A stretch of 64,000 nt of DNA, from assembly GCA_035627955.1 (NCBI GenBank), contig DASPKU010000014.1, positions 20,445-84,444 on the forward strand, in the 5' to 3' direction. A program made the translations under genes and the position numbers. This DNA comes from Phycisphaerales bacterium. Its GTDB lineage: Bacteria > Planctomycetota > Phycisphaerae > Phycisphaerales > UBA1924. Of this stretch, positions 1 through 8,209 are shown piece after piece (within the stretch, counting starts at the first letter, position 1; the number at the start of each line of letters is the position of its first letter). The notes beneath the pieces are model-generated. The model saw only the letters and a list, made by a program, of their open reading frames with translations, was not told the DNA's origin and made no database searches.

Positions 1-1028
1 CCAAGGCGCTCGATCTCTCGGGCGTGCTCCAATCAACGCCCGCCGGCGGCGTGGTGTGCACGGACAATCGCGGTCAACCCTCGGGCGTGCTGCTCGAAGC
101 TGCGGCCCAGCGCGCCTTCCAGTCCGCGCCGGAGCCGACGAGGGAGCAGTGGCGTGGGTTGCTCCCGTTCGCACTACAGGACCTTGCCAGGCATGGGTTT
201 ACGGAAGTGCACGACCTGCTCGCCCCGGCATGGCTGGGGCCGATGCTCGCGGCCATTGACCGTCGCGGAGAACTGCCGCTCAGTGTGCGGCTGTTCGTTC
301 CATACGCGGAGCTTGGCCGCGCACTGGCCGAGCGCAGCGGGTGGACCACGGACCGCGTGTCGCTCGCTGGCGCCAAGCTCTTCGCAGACGGAACGCTCAA
401 CAGCCGCACCGCCCACGTGCTCACGCCCTGCGCGGACCCTCTCCCAGATCACCCCCACGGCACCATTATCACTGATACTGCAACCCTCCAGCGCGCCATC
501 GAGGAAACCGCTCGCCTGGGGATGCAGCTCGCCGTGCACGCCATCGGCGATGCCGCCGTGCGGAGCGTGCTCGATGCCGCGGAGGGCGCGCTGTCAGCAC
601 TCCGTTCGTATGTGAGACACGGGCGCCTCGGGCACGAGCGCGCCAGGGCAGGCCACGTCCGCATCGAGCACTGCGAACTGATCGACGAAGCCGACGTGCC
701 CCGCTTCGCGCAGCTTGGCGTCACCGCCAGCGTGCAGCCCTGCCACTTACTGGCCGATATCGAGGCTCTTAGGCGCTACTTCCCGCACCGGCTCCAACGT
801 GTGCTGCCGCTCCGCGAGCTGATCGATGCCGGCCTGGAGCCCGGACGCACGCTCATCTTCGGCAGCGACGTCCCCGTCGTGCGGCCCGACCCGGAGGACA
901 GCATCCATGCCGCGGTCTACCGGCGACGCGAGGGCATGGGCGAGGGAGAGGCCATCGCCCCCGCGCATGCGATCACCGAGGCAGAGGCATGGGCCTGCTT
1001 CCGCCCCGCGTACCCACTCACTTCTTGA
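1..1028 (+). CDS. YtcJ-like amidohydrolase (amidohydrolase_3), 5' end missing
   Basis: The frame is open to the left edge and begins mid-protein with KALDLSGV, which matches the 'NSKAL-LAGV' region of YtcJ-type metal-dependent amidohydrolases. About 341 codons are visible. Family landmarks are GAKLFADGTLNSRTA (the lysine-containing strand), HAIGD, RIEHCE and FGSDVP, which supply the histidine and aspartate metal and catalytic ligands of the TIM barrel. Family members usually continue after the last barrel helix into a small beta-sandwich ending in a 'G-x-ADLVVL' segment. Here the protein stops right after ITEAEAWACFRPAYPLTS, so the C-terminus looks shortened by roughly 50-70 residues. The substrate cannot be told. 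The stop overlaps the end of the convergent small membrane protein gene by 11 bp. Confidence 0.85.
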   Translation, partial: KALDLSGVLQSTPAGGVVCTDNRGQPSGVLLEAAAQRAFQSAPEPTREQWRGLLPFALQDLARHGFTEVHDLLAPAWLGPMLAAIDRRGELPLSVRLFVPYAELGRALAERSGWTTDRVSLAGAKLFADGTLNSRTAHVLTPCADPLPDHPHGTIITDTATLQRAIEETARLGMQLAVHAIGDAAVRSVLDAAEGALSALRSYVRHGRLGHERARAGHVRIEHCELIDEADVPRFAQLGVTASVQPCHLLADIEALRRYFPHRLQRVLPLRELIDAGLEPGRTLIFGSDVPVVRPDPEDSIHAAVYRRREGMGEGEAIAPAHAITEAEAWACFRPAYPLTS

Positions 1029-1263
1029 ACATCAGCACCAGCCCTACCACCACGATCGCCATCACGATGGCGATCGCGACCTTGGGCTCCAGGAAGAAGA
1101 TCCGCCATTGGCGCGGCACGCGCGACGCCATCTGGAGGTTGTGCAGCGTCTCTTCGCGGTCGTGCTTGCGCTTGTCGGACTTGGCCAGCGCCTGCCCGAG
1201 CCGCTCGTAGGGGTCGCCCTTGCGGCCGCTGTGCTTCTCGTAAAACCTGGGATCGACGACCAT
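1018..1263 (-). CDS. Small C-terminally anchored membrane protein
   Basis: An 81-residue protein. The start at 1263 is chosen because an AAGGGGG ribosome-binding site sits 4-5 nt upstream; an upstream in-frame ATG at 1278 lacks one. Residues 1-52 are highly charged (many Lys/Arg/Asp/Glu and repeated Gln/His) and probably helical. Residues ~57-78 form one hydrophobic helix (VAIAIVMAIVVVGLVLM), followed by FKK. This is the shape of a tail-anchored protein with a cytoplasmic N-terminal domain. I do not recognise a family. It converges on the amidohydrolase gene with an 11 bp overlap and is divergent from phhA. Confidence 0.7.
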   Translation of the reverse strand: MVVDPRFYEKHSGRKGDPYERLGQALAKSDKRKHDREETLHNLQMASRVPRQWRIFFLEPKVAIAIVMAIVVVGLVLMFKK

Positions 1264-1334
1264 GAGTCCCCCTTCCATGCCCGAATGGGCCGACCCGGGC
1301 AGACTACCAGCCCGGTGGGGGGCGATCCATCATC

Positions 1335-1340
1335 TATAAT
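1335..1340 (+). promoter_or_regulatory. -10 element of phhA
   Basis: A perfect TATAAT lies 45 nt upstream of the phhA start, in a short AT-rich island (catctataatgg) of a very GC-rich intergenic region. No good -35 hexamer is seen 16-18 nt upstream, so this may be an activator-dependent or extended promoter (inference). Confidence 0.5.
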
Positions 1341-1385
1341 GGATGGGCGGGACCACCTCCACCGCTTCGACCGGGAGTGTTCGGC

Positions 1386-2354
1386 ATGCGTCAGGACATC
1401 AGGTACAACAACATCATCGATTCCGACGAGGCACGCCTGGCGCAGGAGGCGGCGGACCGGGCGCCCGAGACTCCCGCGGCCGAAATCGGCGCGGACCAGT
1501 TCTACATCACACAGAACTACCACCTCTACACGCGCGAGGATCACGACGTGTGGCGCGACCTCTTCGACCGGCGCTGGACGGTGCTGGAGAAGCAGGTCAG
1601 CAAGATCTTCATCGACGGCATGAAGATCCTTCGGCTCTCGCGCGACCGCCTGCCGCTGCTGGATGACCTCGTGCTCGACCGCGACATCGAGATCGCCGGC
1701 GGGGTGAAGGTTGCCAAGGGCACGAAGCTCGAGGGCGTGAACAGGTTCCTCAGAGCGCAGAGCCGCTGGGCGAGCTACGGCGTGCCCGGGTACCTGCCGG
1801 CCAAGGCGTTCTTCGCGTGCCTGGCGCAGCGCGAGTTCCCCACCACCGTGCTCATCCGCCCGCGCGAGGTGATGGACTACCTGCCCGAACCCGACATTTT
1901 CCACGACGTCTTCGGGCACGTGCCGCTGCACACCCTCGAGGTGTTCGCGGACTTCCTGCAGACCTACGGGCAGGCTGCGCTGGAGTGCGAGGACGAGGTG
2001 CACGTCAAGCGCCTCGGCCGGCTCTTCTGGTTCACCGTCGAGTTCGGGCTGATCCGCGAGAACGGCGAGGTCAAGCTCTACGGCAGCGGCCTGGTCTCCT
2101 CGCATGGCGAGGCCGAGTACGCCCTCAAGGGTCAGTGGGAGAAGAAGGGCCAGACCGCGCCCGACTGCCTCGAGCGGCCGGTGGCCGAGTGGCGGCCCTT
2201 TGACCTCGAGCGCATCTGCAACACCGACTTCGAGATCCACCACTACCAGCCGATCTACTACGTGCTGGAGAGCTTCGAGCAGCTGCGTGACGCGATGAAC
2301 AGGTACGCGGAGCAGGTGCTGGGCCACCGCCCGGTGCTGGCGGGGGCGCGGTAA
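1386..2354 (+). CDS. phhA: Phenylalanine 4-hydroxylase
   Basis: A 322-residue non-haem iron aromatic amino acid hydroxylase of the short bacterial type. It converts phenylalanine to tyrosine using a pterin cofactor and O2. The iron triad is visible: His173 and His178 in FHDVFGH and Glu219 in TVEFGL. The surrounding core (GYLPAKAFFACLAQREFP, PEPDIFHD, KLYGSGL-SSHGE) is typical. The start at ATG 1386 is chosen for the GGGAG site 8-9 nt upstream; a GTG at 1377 is in frame but less well placed. The N-terminal 40 residues are less conserved than the core. The next gene begins 3 nt after the stop, so the two are probably co-transcribed. Confidence 0.95.
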   Translation: MRQDIRYNNIIDSDEARLAQEAADRAPETPAAEIGADQFYITQNYHLYTREDHDVWRDLFDRRWTVLEKQVSKIFIDGMKILRLSRDRLPLLDDLVLDRDIEIAGGVKVAKGTKLEGVNRFLRAQSRWASYGVPGYLPAKAFFACLAQREFPTTVLIRPREVMDYLPEPDIFHDVFGHVPLHTLEVFADFLQTYGQAALECEDEVHVKRLGRLFWFTVEFGLIRENGEVKLYGSGLVSSHGEAEYALKGQWEKKGQTAPDCLERPVAEWRPFDLERICNTDFEIHHYQPIYYVLESFEQLRDAMNRYAEQVLGHRPVLAGAR

Positions 2355-2357
2355 CCG

Positions 2358-2681
2358 ATGCGGCCCAGGCGCGATTCGTTCCCACCCACTTCTCGCGACG
2401 GCGGGGGCGCACGCCCCGGCGCCGATGACCGCATCGGCGGTCAGCCCGAGGCGCAGGGCTGGACCAAGGCCGAGTTGCTGGAGGCGTGCGACCTCTCACC
2501 CAAGTCGTTCGACACGCTGCGCAAGGCCGCGCGCGTCCGCGGCCCCTCGCACGGCGGCCTCAACTGGGTCTTCTCGCGGGCCGATGTCGAGGCGCTGATC
2601 CACCGCGCCGAGAGCGGGAAGTTCACCGAGATGGGCCCCACCGCCGCAGCCGCGTGGAAGAAGCTGCTCAACGGCGAATAG
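2358..2681 (+). CDS. Hypothetical protein, helix-turn-helix-like
   Basis: A 107-residue protein starting 3 nt after the phhA stop. The first 32 residues are disordered (Pro/Arg/Gly-rich). The rest (GWTKAELLEACDLSPKSFDTLRKAARV ... WVFSRADVEALIHRAESG) reads like a small winged-helix or MerR/excisionase-type fold: a 'SPKSFDTLRKAA' recognition-helix pattern, then a beta hairpin, then a 'RADVEALI' helix. It could therefore be a DNA-binding regulator of the phh locus, but this is inference from pattern only. No metal or effector domain is present. Confidence 0.6.
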   Translation: MRPRRDSFPPTSRDGGGARPGADDRIGGQPEAQGWTKAELLEACDLSPKSFDTLRKAARVRGPSHGGLNWVFSRADVEALIHRAESGKFTEMGPTAAAAWKKLLNGE

Positions 2682-2704
2682 GAGCCCCGACCGTCAGGAA
2701 GGGG

Positions 2705-2769
2705 ACAGCCGCGCCTCCCGGCTGTGCTGTCTTTCCCTAAGGTGGCGCGCACGCGGCGAGGCGCCGCGT
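2705..2769. repeat. Two hairpins between convergent genes
   Basis: The 112 bp gap between two converging genes holds acagccg/cggctgt (2705-2711 with 2718-2724) and acgcggcg/cgccgcgt (2751-2758 with 2762-2769). Followed by runs of T only weakly. They may serve as terminators for either strand or be members of the dispersed palindrome families described in the findings. Confidence 0.4.
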
Positions 2770-2793
2770 ATCGCTCCCTTACGGTCGCGGTTC

Positions 2794-3993
2794 TTACACA
2801 CACCGCAGGGTGATATGGATGATCTCCGCCGGAGCGCTCAGCCGGATCGGGTACCAGTGGCCCACGCCGTTACTGACCACCAGGGCCGCGTTGTCGTGCT
2901 CGGGCTTGCGGTAGAGCCCCGTCCAGTAGCGGTACATCAGCGGCCCAAAGCCGATGTTCTCGTTCGCCATCAGCTGCCCGCCGTGCGTGTGGCCGCTGAG
3001 CGTGAGCGGGAGGCCCTGCCGCGCCGCCTCATCGAACGCGTGCGGGTGGTGGGCGAGCAGGATCGGGAACGCGCCCGGCTGCACCTTGCGGGCAATGTCG
3101 GCGACCGACTCACTGATCTGGTCGTCGCTGCGGCGCCACGGGAGGCCCAGGACCTGCACATCGCGACCATTGATGCGGATGGCCGCGGACTCATTGACCA
3201 GCAGCGGCGTCCGCTCCTTCGTGCGGCGGATGAACTCCTGGCCGTTCTCAATGAGGTCGTGGTTGCCCACGCACATGAGTGTCGCGTGCCGCGGCTGCAT
3301 GGCCGTGACGGCGTCGAGGGCTGCGGGTAAATCGGCCAGCCGGTTGTTGATGAGGTCGCCGGGCAGCAGGATCAGGTCGGGGGCGAGCTGGTTGGTGGCT
3401 TCGACGATCTTGCGGAGCAGGCGATCGTCGGTGAACGTGCCGACGTGCACATCGGAAACGTGGGCGATCGTCAGGCCATCAAGCTCGCGCGGCAGCGACG
3501 CGATCTCAATGGTCATCGGCCGGACGCGGAAGTGCTGGAGCCGGGCCCGCGAGTAGCCGGTGAGCGCGAGTGTCGCCAGCGGCGGCGCGGCCACCGCCGC
3601 AGTAATGAAGCCGCGACGCGTGAGCGGCGGCAGCGCACCGGCCTGTTCCGGCTCCGCCGTTTGAGTCCTATCGCTCCTATGAGTCCTATGGCTCCTATAC
3701 GCCTTCACCACCCTCCGCACCGCGTGCCACGGCACCATCACCACGATCAGCACCGGCAGGATCAGCAGGTGCCACAGGTAGACCGTGGTCATAATGAGCG
3801 TGGGCGGGTGCGGCATGGCCGCGCCCATCAGGCGCGAGGCGAAGATCCAGCCGATCATGCCCAGCTGCACGCCCATGAACACCGCGACCGCCACGCGCAG
3901 CCACACGCGCCCGGCACGCCGGGCCAGGTAGTCGGCCCGCCACCACCAGAGAATGTCGGCCGCGAGGATGGCGAAGAGGATGAACCGGAACAT
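2794..3993 (-). CDS. Membrane-anchored metallophosphoesterase (YkuE-like)
   Basis: A 399-residue calcineurin-type phosphoesterase. Three to four hydrophobic segments occupy residues ~1-95. A fourth (RRGFITAAVAAPPLATLAL, ~125-145) precedes the catalytic domain. Metal-site motifs follow in order: HVSDVHVG (D-x-H), LLPGDLINN (GD), GNHD, LAHHPHA and SGHTHGGQ. This layout matches YkuE/YaeI-type enzymes, which act on phospholipid headgroups or related phosphoesters at the membrane; the true substrate is unknown. A TAGCGT hexamer lies 9 nt upstream of the ATG with no ribosome-binding site. Residues ~98-110 are encoded by four 9-bp tandem repeats. Confidence 0.85.
   Translation of the reverse strand: MFRFILFAILAADILWWWRADYLARRAGRVWLRVAVAVFMGVQLGMIGWIFASRLMGAAMPHPPTLIMTTVYLWHLLILPVLIVVMVPWHAVRRVVKAYRSHRTHRSDRTQTAEPEQAGALPPLTRRGFITAAVAAPPLATLALTGYSRARLQHFRVRPMTIEIASLPRELDGLTIAHVSDVHVGTFTDDRLLRKIVEATNQLAPDLILLPGDLINNRLADLPAALDAVTAMQPRHATLMCVGNHDLIENGQEFIRRTKERTPLLVNESAAIRINGRDVQVLGLPWRRSDDQISESVADIARKVQPGAFPILLAHHPHAFDEAARQGLPLTLSGHTHGGQLMANENIGFGPLMYRYWTGLYRKPEHDNAALVVSNGVGHWYPIRLSAPAEIIHITLRCV
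3662..3698 (-). repeat. Four in-frame 9-bp tandem repeats inside the phosphoesterase gene
   Basis: On the minus strand the motif ATAGGA(G/C)NN is repeated four times, giving the peptide RSH-RTH-RSD-RTQ between the membrane segments and the catalytic domain. It sits in a linker, so expansion or contraction would keep the frame. Confidence 0.7.
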
Positions 3994-4027
3994 CAGGGAA
4001 GAACGCTAGCGCGGGTCGCCGCGCGGC

Positions 4028-5371
4028 TCACGCCCGCTCGCCCTGGGACTTCGCCTTGGCGGAGCTGAGGGAGACACCGGTGCGGCGGGCCGGCATCGGC
4101 GATGGCGGGGGGGTGCCAACGGGCTCACCGCGGTACATCGCCTCGTAGGCAGCCACGGTGCGGTCCTGGTCCAGTAGCTCAAGGGCCCAGCGGCGGCCCG
4201 CCGCGCCCATGGCGGCACGGCGCGCCGGGTCTGCGAGCAGGCTCGCGATCGCCAGTCGCAACTCACCCTCATCATCGGTGGGCTGGGGGTTCAGCGAGTT
4301 CTCCACGATCACCGCCCCGCCGCTCGCGTGTAGCTCGGGCCAGATGTTCACGCCCTTGGCGGTGATGATCGGCGTACCGGCGGCGAGTGACTCGACCAGC
4401 GACAGCCCGAAGTTCTCGTGGATGGACGGCTGCACGTACACATCGGCCGCCTGGTACAGCGAGATCTTTTCGACGCCCCCCACCATGCCTAGCAGGTGCA
4501 GGTTGTCCCCCAGCCCAAGCTCCTTCGCCCGGGCGCGGAGCACATCGGCGTAGTCCGCGGGGTCGGCGGGACCGGCGAAGATGAGCTGCAACGCCTGCCC
4601 GTTCTGCTTGAGCGTGGCCGCGGCCCGCAGGACGCGCTCCAGGCCCTTCACCTTGTTGAGGCGGGAAATGCACAGCAGCTTCGCGCCGGGCAGGTTTAGC
4701 TGCGGGAACTGGGCGCGGGCAAGCTCTGGCCCGGGCAGCGCCCGAAAGGGCGACATGTCCACCAGCAGCGGCACCACGGCTGCCCTCCCGCGCGGGAACA
4801 GCTTTGAAGACTGCTCCGCCTCCCCCTGCGCCGTGCAGTGCACCGCGATCGCGTTCTCGAGCAGCGAGCGGCTGAACAAACGGTGGTAGATCTTCTTGCG
4901 GGCGGCGTGCTCGTTCATGCACCAGTCGTCGAGCATGCCGTGGGCGGTGAGCACGTACGGCACGCCCACCTTGCGGGCGATGCGTGCGAGCTGGAGGTTG
5001 GGGCTGGCCCAGGGGCCGTGCAGGTGCAGGACGTCCGCGCGCTCGATCACCGCACGCGCGGCCTCGCGACCGGCACGAGGCACGTAGTGCGTGGGGAAGT
5101 CAGGCCCCAGCTTGTAGCCCTTGTGCCCCTTGAGCTCGCGTCGCAGGTCGCGCACCGGGATGTGCACGCACGCCGGCGTGCCCCTGGCCGCCAACTCCCA
5201 CGCGTCGCCGCCCCGCGGCACCTTCCATGCAGCATCGACGTCGTCGTCCTCGCCGGTGAGCAGCACCAGCTCGTGCCCCCGCTCGGTCATCCCGGTGCAC
5301 AGGTCGAGCACGGCCCGCGTGACACCGCCGCCCTTGAGGTCGATGGACTTGAGGAAGTGGACGATCCGCAC
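4028..5371 (-). CDS. Glycosyltransferase family 4 (GT-B fold)
   Basis: A 447-residue retaining glycosyltransferase. The N-terminal Rossmann domain opens with VRIVHFLKSIDLKGGGVTRAVLDL (acceptor side, Gly-rich loop). The C-terminal domain carries LLCISRLNKVKGLERVL, then the nucleotide-sugar site PSIHENFGLSLVESLAAGTPII with the E-x7-E pair. It probably transfers a sugar onto a cell-surface glycan, substrate unknown. I chose GTG 5371 because it begins the family's usual first strand and a TATCCT hexamer lies 6 nt upstream (leaderless-type start). A GTG at 5428 would add 19 residues rich in Pro, Gly and Cys. The last ~35 residues (TPPPSPMPARRTG...) are an unstructured tail. Confidence 0.85.
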   Translation of the reverse strand: MRIVHFLKSIDLKGGGVTRAVLDLCTGMTERGHELVLLTGEDDDVDAAWKVPRGGDAWELAARGTPACVHIPVRDLRRELKGHKGYKLGPDFPTHYVPRAGREAARAVIERADVLHLHGPWASPNLQLARIARKVGVPYVLTAHGMLDDWCMNEHAARKKIYHRLFSRSLLENAIAVHCTAQGEAEQSSKLFPRGRAAVVPLLVDMSPFRALPGPELARAQFPQLNLPGAKLLCISRLNKVKGLERVLRAAATLKQNGQALQLIFAGPADPADYADVLRARAKELGLGDNLHLLGMVGGVEKISLYQAADVYVQPSIHENFGLSLVESLAAGTPIITAKGVNIWPELHASGGAVIVENSLNPQPTDDEGELRLAIASLLADPARRAAMGAAGRRWALELLDQDRTVAAYEAMYRGEPVGTPPPSPMPARRTGVSLSSAKAKSQGERA

Positions 5372-5478
5372 AGGTTGAGGATAGGTGAAGCCCGGGTTGC
5401 AGGCCCCTTTACCGCGTGGGGGGTTCACCTTAAGTACGAGCCCTCAGGCGGGCGGTTCGCAAGCTGCACCGGGTGAGC

Positions 5479-6474
5479 TCAGCAGCCGCCGCCGCCCAGG
5501 ACTCGGAAGAATGCCTCGATGTCCTGGTCTGTGCCGAAGTCGCCGTCCCCGTTGAAGTCGCTCCCCTGGCAGAAGCAGGTGCAGCAGCAGTTCCCGCCCA
5601 GGCACGCGAAGAAGGCTTCGATGTCCTGATCGGTCCCCGAGTCACCATCGCCGTTGAAGTCCTGCGGCCCGCACAGGTTTCCGGAGCACGAGGGAGCGAC
5701 GCGGCTGCCCTCGAGCACGAACGGCAGCTCGAACGCTCGCCCCTCCTGAACACCGGCAACATACCCCTCGCGCCCCTCGAACCACGAGCGGGGGCTGGCC
5801 TGCTGGCCGTCGAGCGCGCTGTACTGGCGGGCATTGTGCCCCTCCACCGCACTGCGCGGCGACACCAGCGGCACGTGCATGTTCTGCCCGCTCGTGAGGG
5901 CCGGCGTGACGAAGGAGAACTCGATCCAGTACGTGCCCGACGCAAGCTGCGGCAGGCCGCTGACATCGACCACGTACTCGTGCACTGGTCGGTTCGTCGA
6001 GGTGCTGGTGACGCTCTGCCGGTGGCAGATGAGTGCACCCGCCGTGACCGGCACCGTGATCGACTGCGCCAGCATGGGAGCCGGCAACGGATCCGGGTGC
6101 GGCAGCGGCGAGTTCGCGTTGAACGGCGGCGCACTCCACAGGTTCACCTTCACGGCCGTGACTGCCGGCACCGACGTGAAGTTGCGGAACGCGTAGAGCT
6201 TCAGGCTCGTGGGGACCCACGTCTCCCCGCAGGCGACGGTGAAGTCATCCGCGAGCGCATTGTCGAACGCCGCGGCCGCGCCGACACCCGTCGTGGAAAA
6301 GATGAAGGTCTGCCCCGGCATGGTGAACCCGTCGCAGTTGCTGATCGGCAACCCCGCAATAGTGCCCGTGCCGCCCGTCGGGTTGGTCACGATTGGGCCG
6401 TTGTCCCACAGCACCTCCTGAGCGTGCGCAGCGAACGGAAGAGCAGCCAAGGCAAGCATCGCAACACACTTCAT
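5479..6474 (-). CDS. Secreted protein with paired GC-type dockerin
   Basis: A 331-residue exported protein with a clear signal peptide (MKCVAMLALAALPFAAHAQ). The start at 6474 has a GGAGG ribosome-binding site 6 nt upstream. The middle (residues ~20-265) is a beta-rich domain of unknown role (LWDNGPIVTNPTGGTGTIAG..., AFDNALADDFTV, VKVNLWSAPPF) seen in planctomycete secreted proteins. The C-terminal ~65 residues are two EF-hand-like dockerin repeats: [23 protein letters not shown] with a Cys cluster, then [23 protein letters not shown] and a final Cys. Each DxNxDGDxGT loop should bind calcium. The partner (cohesin-like or cell-wall) is not encoded here. Confidence 0.85.
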   Translation of the reverse strand: MKCVAMLALAALPFAAHAQEVLWDNGPIVTNPTGGTGTIAGLPISNCDGFTMPGQTFIFSTTGVGAAAAFDNALADDFTVACGETWVPTSLKLYAFRNFTSVPAVTAVKVNLWSAPPFNANSPLPHPDPLPAPMLAQSITVPVTAGALICHRQSVTSTSTNRPVHEYVVDVSGLPQLASGTYWIEFSFVTPALTSGQNMHVPLVSPRSAVEGHNARQYSALDGQQASPRSWFEGREGYVAGVQEGRAFELPFVLEGSRVAPSCSGNLCGPQDFNGDGDSGTDQDIEAFFACLGGNCCCTCFCQGSDFNGDGDFGTDQDIEAFFRVLGGGGC

Positions 6475-6524
6475 ACACACCTCCGGGGCATCCACTGTAA
6501 CCGCGGCTGCACAAGGGTCCAACG

Positions 6525-6554
6525 AAAAACCACCGGGTCGGCCCGGTGGTTTTT
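6525..6554 (-). terminator. Intrinsic terminator downstream of the S1 gene
   Basis: A perfect 13-bp stem, aaaaaccaccggg with cccggtggttttt, closes on a 4-nt loop (tcgg). The flanking A and T tracts make it work on both strands. It lies 67 bp past the S1-domain gene stop and upstream of the dockerin gene, so its main job is ending the S1 transcript. Confidence 0.85.
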
Positions 6555-6620
6555 ACTCCGAAGTCGATACCCCTCACTGCGTTCGGGGCTCGTTGCGAAC
6601 GCCGCTGGCTGCCCCAGCGA

Positions 6621-8024
6621 TCAGGCGATACCGCCCTTGAACTTCATCTGGCGGTTCTGCTCGCGCAGGCGGCGCAGGGCGGGCGTCTCCTTGAGGATCT
6701 CCTCGGCGGAGCGGCCCATGGGCTCCTTCTTGCCCTTCTTGCCGCCGCCCGGGCCCCCACCGCCGCCGCCGATGCTGAGTTCGGGCAGCGGCTTGAGCGC
6801 CTTCATCGAGAGCGAGATGCGCCGGTTCTGCGGGTCGATCTTGAGCACCTTGCAGCGCACGATCTCGTCGGCCTTCACCACCTCGTTCACGTTGCCCACG
6901 CGCCGGTGGTCCAGCTCGCTGATGTGCACGAGCCCCTCGACGCCCGGCCCCAGCTCGACGAACGCGCCGAACTCCATGATCTTGGTCACCTTGCCCGTGA
7001 CCTCCGCGCCCTCGGTGATCGCGTTCACCGCAGTAGCGAAGGGGTCGCTCTGGGTCTGCTTCATGCCCAGGGAAATGCGGTTGTTCTCCCAGTCGAGCTT
7101 CAGGATCCGCACCGTGACCTTCTGACCTTCCTTCAGGTACTTGGCAACGGCCTTCTGGCCGAAGCCGATGCGGTCGTAGGTCAGGTCGCTGATGTGCACC
7201 AGGCCGTCGACGCCGCCGATGTCGACGAACGCGCCGAACTCCATGATCTTGCGGACCACGCCCTCGACGGTCTGGCCCTCGGCCAGGCTGCCCTTGAGCT
7301 TCTCCGCGTTCTGCTGACGCTCGGCGTCGATGATGTCGCGGCGCGAGAGCACGATGTTGCCCTTGCCCATCCGCTCCACGCGGGACACCGCCGCCTTCAT
7401 CTTCTCGCCAACGTAGATCGACAGATCGGGCACGCGCTCGCCCACCTGGCCCGCGGGCATGAACGCCCGATGGCCGGCGACCTCGAGCTCGAGCCCCGCC
7501 TGCTTGCCGTCCTTGCCGCTCACCACGCCCGTCACGCGGGCCTCGATCACCTGCCCAACCTCGAGCATCTCCCAGTCGGCCTTCTGCACCGAGCCTGGGC
7601 GCGAGCACAGGAAGATGCCCTCGCTGGCCTCGAACTTGTCGATGACCACCTCGAGCTGCTGATCCTTCTGCGGCATCTGGTCCTCTGGGAACTGGATCCG
7701 CGGGACGATGCCCAGCTCCTTGGGGCCGAACTCCACGAAGATATCGGTCGGGCCGACCGTTACGACCTTGCCCGTGCGGTGCTCGCGCCCGGCCTGCACC
7801 ACGCGCGGCCCCCTGATCCCGGCGGGCCGGCCACCGACGGGCGCCGCGGCGGGGGCGGCCTTGGCGGCCTCCTCGCGTTGATGCTTCGCGGCCGCGTCCA
7901 TCGCCTCCATCTGCTTCATCGCGGCGTCGATCTCCGCGTTCATCTCGGCGGTGATGCCGGGGCCCTCCGTCGCGGGGCTGGTAGCGGAGGTGTTGGGAGC
8001 CTGGGAATCAGGATGGAGGTTCAT
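6621..8024 (-). CDS. rpsA: S1 RNA-binding domain protein (ribosomal protein S1 homologue)
   Basis: A 467-residue protein with four S1 (OB-fold) domains after a charged, Ala-rich N-terminus of ~70 residues. Repeats are seen at [66 protein letters not shown] and [32 protein letters not shown]; the last two are the most canonical. The C-terminus is Gly/Lys-rich. E. coli S1 has six domains; four is usual in several other phyla. The likely role is mRNA binding on the 30S subunit. The start at ATG 8024 has a GAAGAG site upstream; a TTG at 8054 is an alternative. A strong terminator follows, so the gene is transcribed alone. Confidence 0.85.
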   Translation of the reverse strand: [467 protein letters not shown]

Positions 8025-8209
8025 GGTGCTCTTCACGGGAACGAGGTCGGCCAAAATTGTTGGGGACCCCGGCGGGCCAAGACCTTCCTTCGCGCCGGGG
8101 AAGGAGAGTGTACACCCGCCACCCGGGCGGACCCACCCTTTGAGCCGGTGTTCAGTCCTCGGGACGGGGGAGATTCGGGTGCAGGTTGGTGGTTACTCAC
8201 CAAAGGATT

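Noticed and set aside
3580..3640. Tat signal (RRGFITAAV) in the metallophosphoesterase
   Set aside because: It lies around residue 125 after three membrane helices, not at the N-terminus, so it is better read as a membrane segment.
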